Position numbers and translations under genes: made by a program. Positions 20,119 through 23,835 of a stretch of DNA of 23,835 nt are shown here, in pieces. The stretch is from a virus. Below the pieces are notes generated by a model. It had not been told where the DNA came from and ran no database searches. It saw only the letters and a program-made list of their open reading frames with translations. The stretch lies in IMG/VR virus record IMGVR_UViG_3300045440_000175, positions 1 to 23,835 of that record. The stretch is one strand, 5' to 3'. Numbering within the stretch: position 1 is the stretch's first letter; the number at the start of each line of letters is the position of its first letter.

Positions 20119-20536
20119 CTTGCTTATGGGGTTCAGTCAACCGCCTGTGGCGGAGGGTTCGACCAAGTTTGTTAAGCTTTCCATAGTTCGGTGTCATTGC
20201 ATGACAGTTTGGGCAGAGGGCTTCAAGGTTCTTTTCTACCGTGTTCAGGGCATTGCCATCGATGTGATGGACCTGAAGGGGGACGCGACCTGTGACCGGA
20301 TGATACTCCCGCCAGCCACACTTGGAGCATTGGTTCTCCGCCTTGGCTATGATGTAGTTCCTTATAGGCTGTGACAATTGGAGCTGCTCGCCCCTGACTC
20401 CATTGAAGCGACCCGCCTTCCAGTCCTTAATGGTCTGCTTGTTCTGGTAATCGTTCTGGCATGTGTGGGAACAATACTTTCCGGGACGGTTTTTTCGCCG
20501 CCCGAAATCAGTCTTACAATTATGGCAAGTCCCCAC
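20075..20536 (-). CDS. HNH endonuclease, homing-type
   Basis: This 153-residue protein has an N-terminal zinc motif (CHNC at 4-7, YCSHTC at 21-26) and a C-terminal HNH core: CSKCG (70-74), PLQVHHIDGN (86-95, catalytic His pair), a following Asn (about 103) and CPNCH (108-112). This pattern is common in free-standing phage homing or nicking endonucleases. The start is GTG 20536 after a TTGAC box. The 3' end overlaps the JAMM-like gene by 44 nt in another frame and includes that gene's box, so it may have inserted at this junction. The leader just upstream is G/C-rich, unlike the A/C-rich leaders elsewhere. Confidence 0.8.
   Translation of the reverse strand: MGTCHNCKTDFGRRKNRPGKYCSHTCQNDYQNKQTIKDWKAGRFNGVRGEQLQLSQPIRNYIIAKAENQCSKCGWREYHPVTGRVPLQVHHIDGNALNTVEKNLEALCPNCHAMTPNYGKLNKLGRTLRHRRLTEPHKQDVKRSRNRKPGRSI
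20136..20142 (-). promoter_or_regulatory. RRTTGAC box before JAMM-like gene, inside HNH gene
   Basis: GGTTGACT lies 17 nt before the ATG at 20118, within the end of the HNH coding frame. Confidence 0.45.
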
Positions 20537-20553
20537 TTGCTATGTGGGGGGCA

Positions 20554-20560
20554 GTCAACC
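20554..20560 (-). promoter_or_regulatory. RRTTGAC box before HNH gene
   Basis: GGTTGACT lies 17 nt before the GTG start at 20536 and 8 nt after the stop of the tagged gene at 20569. Confidence 0.5.
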
Positions 20561-20568
20561 AGCGGTGC

Positions 20569-21054
20569 TTACTTCAGGTAGTCCTTGAGGGCTGTGCGCT
20601 CGAAGTCCTTCTGGAGGTCGATGAGACGGTCAGCGGCTTCATCGCCACGCTCGTCCTGCCAATCCTCATAAGACTGCTGCTCGGCGTCGGGGCTATCAGC
20701 ATCCTGCTCGGCTTCCATGTCCTCTTCATATAGGTCTTGGCTCGACGTGCCATCCTTCTCCCATGAGCGCCGGACACCAAGCATATGGTCGGCAAGTTCG
20801 GTCTGCTTGGCGGGCGTTAAGGCCTTAATCTTGTCCTGAAGGTCCTTGGGAACCCAAGACTTCTTCTCGGTCAACTCCTTGACCATATCCCGTTCAGGTT
20901 CGCTGCGGGAGTTGTCGATAGAGCGCTGGGCTTCGCGTGCCTGCTTCTTGGTCACGTTAGCCTCCACCGTCTGACGAAAGTTCTTGGGGTTGTATGCCTT
21001 GTCCTTGCCTCTGTCGGCCTTGGAGAAGTCTGATTTCAGTGAGCCTCTTGCCAT
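20569..21054 (-). CDS. tagged protein with MARGSLKSD start, acidic helical
   Basis: This 161-residue protein begins MARGSLKSD. It is mostly charged helix: basic first half (TKKQAREAQRSIDNSRSE) and a very acidic stretch near 105-135 (LYEEDMEAEQDADSPDAEQQ). No cysteines, hydrophobic segment or enzyme motif. The acidic centre and length suggest a flexible or scaffold-like virion protein, which is inference. It starts 3 nt after the stop of the tagged gene upstream, so it is translated by coupling and lacks its own box. Confidence 0.85.
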   Translation of the reverse strand: MARGSLKSDFSKADRGKDKAYNPKNFRQTVEANVTKKQAREAQRSIDNSRSEPERDMVKELTEKKSWVPKDLQDKIKALTPAKQTELADHMLGVRRSWEKDGTSSQDLYEEDMEAEQDADSPDAEQQSYEDWQDERGDEAADRLIDLQKDFERTALKDYLK

Positions 21055-21057
21055 AAA

Positions 21058-21504
21058 TTAAAGGTGTCCTTGGTTTTTGAGCCAATCCTGCATAAACTCA
21101 ACGGCAGAGGTAGCCTTCCAGTTTCGCTCTGTGAGTCCATAGAGGTCGGTATCTTCTCTCATGTTCCTGCGCAGGGCGGCCACGGCGTCGTTTCGGTCTG
21201 CCCTTTGAATGGCAGCATCGTTGCTCTGGATTAAGTTGATGAACTTATTGAAGCCCGGAATGCCCGGATTCCTGAAGCCCTTGTAGTCTCCGCTCATTCG
21301 GTTATACTCCTTGAGGCGAGCGGCGTCGGCCTTGGGTGTCGCGCCAGCCTTGCGGGCGGCAACCTCATCAGCCCTGCGACCACGTTCTGCAAGTTCGTCC
21401 TTATCCTGACTGCGTAAGGCTTCGTCCTTCGCGCGAGTCTTGTAAGCCTCGTCGATGTAGTTACCCTTATTCCGTAAATCTGACTTTAGAGTTCCTCGTG
21501 CCAT
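21058..21504 (-). CDS. tagged protein with MARGTLKSD start
   Basis: This 148-residue protein starts at ATG 21504, where MARGTLKSD begins; the frame opens four codons earlier at a TTG (21516), rejected because the tag fixes the start. The sequence is helical and charged: ALRSQDKDELAERGRRADEV, a PGIPGFNKFINLIQSND stretch, then an aromatic end (ATSAVEFMQDWLKN). It has two TTGAC sites upstream, at 29 and 7 nt, neither at the 15-17 nt spacing. It is coupled with the tagged gene at 20569. Unknown function. Confidence 0.85.
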   Translation of the reverse strand: MARGTLKSDLRNKGNYIDEAYKTRAKDEALRSQDKDELAERGRRADEVAARKAGATPKADAARLKEYNRMSGDYKGFRNPGIPGFNKFINLIQSNDAAIQRADRNDAVAALRRNMREDTDLYGLTERNWKATSAVEFMQDWLKNQGHL

Positions 21505-21533
21505 ACAGATAGTCAAGTGGTTGAGTTGATAAA

Positions 21534-21540
21534 GTCAACC
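21534..21540 (-). promoter_or_regulatory. RRTTGAC box at the 21504 start
   Basis: GGTTGACT lies 29 nt before the ATG. A second TTGAC (21512-21516) lacks the RR and lies only 7 nt before it. Confidence 0.35.
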
Positions 21541-21544
21541 TGAA

Positions 21545-22438
21545 TTAGTCGACCTTTGCGATTTGGAAACGCTGTTCGGCAAGGGAGTAAGTGGTGTCGG
21601 TGAGCTTGGCATCGGGGGCTTTGACCACCCGGACAATCTTACCACCCTCGAACCAGACTCGCATAGCCGAACCCTGTTCGGGCAAAGCATACTGGCGGAA
21701 TGAAGGAGCTTCACTCCATCTCGTAGGAATGGTAACCACAGCATACTTGCCCTGCGTATTGATGTTCCGGTGCTGGTTAGCATCGATAAGCGTCTTGAGG
21801 CTGGCGGCAGCGTGATACATCTCGCCAGCGGACATCTCAAAGGTCTTCATGCGACCGAACAGGCGGGTGGCACTGTCCTTGCCGACCAAGGAGTTCAGAT
21901 TGAAGTGGTCACCCGTGGCGTCGGTAACCACGCCCGACTTCTTGTTGAATTCCGGGTTAATCTTATATCGGTAAGAGGCGGGCGAGGTGATAGCCTTGAG
22001 ACCCTTATACTCCTTGTCCATAGCCTTGAAGAGCTCGGTGTCGCCCTTGTTCCGCTCTGCCATCGCATTGAGTTGGGTGGCAAGTTCGGAGGCGCGAGCC
22101 TTCATTCGCTGTAGGACTTCTGGGTTCTTGCGGAGGAACTCGTCATTATAGTTCGACACATCGACGCTATTCGGAATCGGGATAGCCTTCACGCCGTGGC
22201 TAGTAACGATGTCCTTGGGGTCATAGCCCAACAGGCGGAGTTGCATCCCAGAAGCCTTTTCAAGCCCAGCCGGAAGAGCCTCAAGGCCTTCCCTGCGAAG
22301 CCTGTTGATGACAAAGCCCTTCTCGCCCGCTGCGGTGAGACCAAGCTTGGCGATGGACTCGCGTTCACTATCAGACGACCCAAAGAGTCGCTGGTTACGC
22401 ATAGTCCCGATATCAGATTTAAGAGCGCCTCGTGCCAT
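21545..22438 (-). CDS. largest tagged protein of the accessory block, MARGALKSD start
   Basis: This 297-residue protein starts MARGALKSD. Residues about 25-100 read as helix and turn (ERESIAKLGLTAAGEKGFVI, then RLLGYDPKDIVTSHGVKAIP). The middle is charged helix (RMKARASELATQLNAMAERN). The C-terminal third is beta-rich (YAVVTIPTRWSEAPS, then SAMRVWFEGGKIVRVVK). A central HFNLNSLVGKDSATRLFGRM stretch precedes AAASLKTLIDANQHR. No family is recognised; the length would fit an enzyme of about 250 residues. It opens the tagged block on the leftward strand and has its own box. Confidence 0.85.
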   Translation of the reverse strand: MARGALKSDIGTMRNQRLFGSSDSERESIAKLGLTAAGEKGFVINRLRREGLEALPAGLEKASGMQLRLLGYDPKDIVTSHGVKAIPIPNSVDVSNYNDEFLRKNPEVLQRMKARASELATQLNAMAERNKGDTELFKAMDKEYKGLKAITSPASYRYKINPEFNKKSGVVTDATGDHFNLNSLVGKDSATRLFGRMKTFEMSAGEMYHAAASLKTLIDANQHRNINTQGKYAVVTIPTRWSEAPSFRQYALPEQGSAMRVWFEGGKIVRVVKAPDAKLTDTTYSLAEQRFQIAKVD

Positions 22439-22455
22439 AATAGTAGTGGTTGGTT

Positions 22456-22462
22456 GTCAATC
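22456..22462 (-). promoter_or_regulatory. RRTTGAC box before tagged gene 21545-22438
   Basis: GATTGACA lies 17 nt before the ATG at 22438 and 7 nt after the stop of the gene at 22470. Confidence 0.5.
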
Positions 22463-22469
22463 TGTGGTG

Positions 22470-22679
22470 TTAGGCGTCATCCTCATCATTGGCGACCACA
22501 AGGTCGTCGACGGTTTCGGTGTCCTGTTCGTAGAGTTTGACGATTTCCTTGGCAAAATAAACCAAGCTCCGGCGGGCGCGGGCTTCGTCCTTGGAGTCAG
22601 CCCCATCATACCACATATCGATGACTTCAGCGAGGTCCTTGGCGGTGTTCTGGTGGCGGCAGTAAGACATGTTGCTCAT
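22470..22679 (-). CDS. small conserved-type phage protein (MSYCR group)
   Basis: This 69-residue protein begins MSNMSYCRHQNTAKDLAEVI. The MSYCR-x-x-NT start followed by a helix is one I recall from small phage proteins of unknown function, so the second ATG (22670) could be the real start. A charged middle (DSKDEARARRSLVYF) and acidic end (VVANDEDDA) follow. The leader (CTAACCCAACACACAT) lacks an SD, like the next genes. Unknown function. Confidence 0.7.
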   Translation of the reverse strand: MSNMSYCRHQNTAKDLAEVIDMWYDGADSKDEARARRSLVYFAKEIVKLYEQDTETVDDLVVANDEDDA

Positions 22680-22691
22680 ATGTGTGTTGGG

Positions 22692-22985
22692 TTAGAGGTT
22701 GGAGTATTGGGGCTTCTGCTTGAGTAAGCCGTGGGGGTCATTCGCCTCAAGGATAATCTCCCACGAGAGGTGGTCGGCATCCCGCAGAGCCTCGTCGAGG
22801 TGGATTCGGGCGAGCTCCATCGCGTCCCCGGACTTCTTGAACTCATACTCGAACGAGAGGGAGGGGTTGGTCATCTGGAACATCACGGAATGCTGGGCAT
22901 CCCGGAAGCGAGCGAGGGCGTTGATGAGGACTTTGGTGGCGCGAGCCATCTTGACGGGCTTGGTGTCTTCGTTTTGGGTGGTCAT
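22692..22985 (-). CDS. small unknown protein
   Basis: This 97-residue protein starts at ATG 22985; the upstream in-frame start (23024) precedes the A/C-rich leader (AATACCCAACACAC) and is rejected. The sequence is one long helical region: KMARATKVLINALARFRDAQ, then FEYEFKKSGDAMELARIHLD and ADHLSWEIILEAN. No family recognised and no catalytic motif. It lies between two other small genes with the same leader style. Confidence 0.65.
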   Translation of the reverse strand: MTTQNEDTKPVKMARATKVLINALARFRDAQHSVMFQMTNPSLSFEYEFKKSGDAMELARIHLDEALRDADHLSWEIILEANDPHGLLKQKPQYSNL

Positions 22986-23004
22986 GTGTGTTGGGTATTG
23001 GGGG

Positions 23005-23256
23005 TTAAGAGTTTCCCTTGGCAATCATCACTTCGAGGTCAGCGACGACCTGTTTCGCCTTGGCGAGGGCGCGGTTGAGATGCTCAAGGGCATTGCGGTC
23101 GGCACTGTCAACTTGGAAGGGGGTCGCGCTGGCGTTGGCCTGTGCGAGGTAGTTCCTTGCGGTGCTGATGTGGTCCGGAATCTCGTCGGCAAGGTTGGCG
23201 ACCTTGCGGGCGGAGATTGGGTTGAAGTAGATTTCTTTCACTTTGGGTTGGCTCAT
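23005..23256 (-). CDS. small helical unknown protein
   Basis: This 83-residue protein starts at ATG 23256 after CTAACACCAAT, with no SD. After a short extended start (PKVKEIYFNPISARK) it is helical: VANLADEIPDHISTARNYLA, then RNALEHLNRALAKAKQVVAD. A leucine and alanine pattern suggests a helical bundle or dimer. Function unknown. Confidence 0.65.
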   Translation of the reverse strand: MSQPKVKEIYFNPISARKVANLADEIPDHISTARNYLAQANASATPFQVDSADRNALEHLNRALAKAKQVVADLEVMIAKGNS

Positions 23257-23263
23257 ATTGGTG

Positions 23264-23671
23264 TTAGGCGGGAGGGTTGAAGGGCTTGCCCATCGCGGCG
23301 AAGGCGGTCTTCACCGCATCCACGGTGAGGACGAACATCTTGCCGTTCTTGGCGATGATGAACTTGTCGGCACGCGGCTTGTAGCCAGCGAGGGTGAAGA
23401 CATCCCCCTTGAAGGTGAAGGGCGTGGCGATGTGGGCATCGGTCACTCCGAGCAACTTTGCGTAGAGGTGGAGGGCTTTCATATCCTTGGTGATAACCAC
23501 CCCGCCGTCACCCTTGACCGAGAGGTCGAGTTTGAAGGTGGCGTTGGTATCCGTGAAGCGGCATCCGCCCGTCTTAAGGGCGACGTCGTGCTTCTTGGCG
23601 ATGGCGTCCAGAGCCGCATCGATGTCGACGCGGATGATTTTGAGGAGGTCTCGGCTGATGGTGTTGGGCAT
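23264..23671 (-). CDS. conserved-type phage protein, function unknown
   Basis: This 135-residue protein starts at ATG 23671 after an A/C-rich leader (AACCCAAAACACAC); the upstream start at 23731 lies before that leader. The sequence RVDIDAALDAIAKKHDVALK (about residues 14-33), with GGCRFTDTNATFKLDL after it, matches a pattern I recall from many phage hypotheticals: a helix then a beta sheet. The end (VFTLAGYKPRADKFIIAKNG) is also beta-like. Biochemical role unknown. Confidence 0.75.
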   Translation of the reverse strand: MPNTISRDLLKIIRVDIDAALDAIAKKHDVALKTGGCRFTDTNATFKLDLSVKGDGGVVITKDMKALHLYAKLLGVTDAHIATPFTFKGDVFTLAGYKPRADKFIIAKNGKMFVLTVDAVKTAFAAMGKPFNPPA

Positions 23672-23688
23672 GTGTGTTTTGGGTTGGG

Positions 23689-23835
23689 TTAGAGGGGGAG
23701 GAGTCCGATGGCTTTCGCGCGGGCGAGGCACTTGGCACAGGTGATGTGATTCAGACCGTAGCCCGTGTTGCGGGCTTTCGAGAAGGGCGAGTCACCGCCG
23801 CAGGCTGGGTAGAGCCTCGTGTATCCGGTGTCGAA
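23689..23835 (-). CDS. C-terminal part of a small Cys-rich protein (start beyond window)
   Basis: Reading leftward from the edge the frame is open for 48 residues to TAA at 23689. The segment contains ACGG (near residue 11) and CAKC (near 36-39), which could form a zinc site, with a basic helix ARAKAIG before the end. Too little is present to name it. The stop is followed by the A/C-rich leader of the gene at 23671. Confidence 0.6.
   Translation of the reverse strand, partial: FDTGYTRLYPACGGDSPFSKARNTGYGLNHITCAKCLARAKAIGLLPL

Noticed and set aside
1351-22462. Reading the RRTTGAC boxes as ordinary sigma-70 -35 elements
   Set aside because: At the 15-17 nt class the start codon occupies the expected -10 position and no TATAAT-like hexamer is found. 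Only the copies at 3172 and 9730 have a weak -10 candidate.

Overview
The window is a piece of a tailed bacteriophage (Caudoviricetes) or prophage genome with lambda-type packaging genes. On the left arm, read leftward, are a Nu1-like small terminase, a GpA-family large terminase, a gpW-like head-tail joining protein and the start of a lambda-family portal protein, which runs off the left edge. The same arm also carries a primase-helicase fusion and small DNA-binding proteins. No integrase, lysis cassette or tail genes are visible. Shine-Dalgarno sequences are mostly missing. Start codons follow A/C-rich, G-poor leaders (often ending CACACATG) or overlap the previous stop codon. That, and the style of the primase N-terminus, suggest a host from a group that uses SD sites little (Verrucomicrobiota, Planctomycetota or Bacteroidota), but this is only a tentative inference.

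Layout. Positions 1-10448 (minus strand) hold the packaging and replication block: portal, gpW-like, two tagged proteins, tRNA-Glu, TerL, TerS, an HTH protein, primase-helicase, two small proteins possibly joined by a frameshift, a small membrane protein, an HNH protein and a ribbon-helix-helix protein. Positions 10449-10638 are the divergent intergenic region. Positions 10639-16134 (plus strand) hold two genes, each followed by a hairpin terminator (the second is a DUF932 protein), then a chain of about 14 very small genes. Nearly all of these are joined by 4-nt ATGA/GTGA overlaps, and they include a family of related coiled-coil proteins. Positions 16131-22438 (minus strand) hold an accessory block of tagged proteins, interrupted by a plus-strand PD-(D/E)XK-like nuclease that runs into a tRNA-Arg gene and by an HNH endonuclease. 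Positions 22470-23835 (minus strand) hold five small conserved-type phage genes with A/C-rich leaders, the last cut by the edge.

The main discovery candidate is a set of eight otherwise dissimilar proteins that all begin with the nonapeptide pattern M-A-R-G-[ATSN]-[LIV]-K-[ST]-[DE], plus a ninth with a weaker version (MSRG). The codons of the tag differ between genes, so it appears to be kept as protein. One tagged protein looks like an ADP-ribosyltransferase and the weakly tagged one carries a RadC/JAMM-type HNHPSG motif. Both domain types are known from phage 'polyvalent' proteins that are thought to enter the host with the DNA. Two tagged genes lie between TerL and the gpW/portal pair, in the virion module. 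The working hypothesis is that the tag marks separately encoded effectors for loading into the capsid, a polyvalent protein split into single-domain pieces. A second candidate is a recurrent RRTTGAC box at nearly every non-overlapping leftward gene junction; at eight of these it sits 15-17 nt before the start codon.
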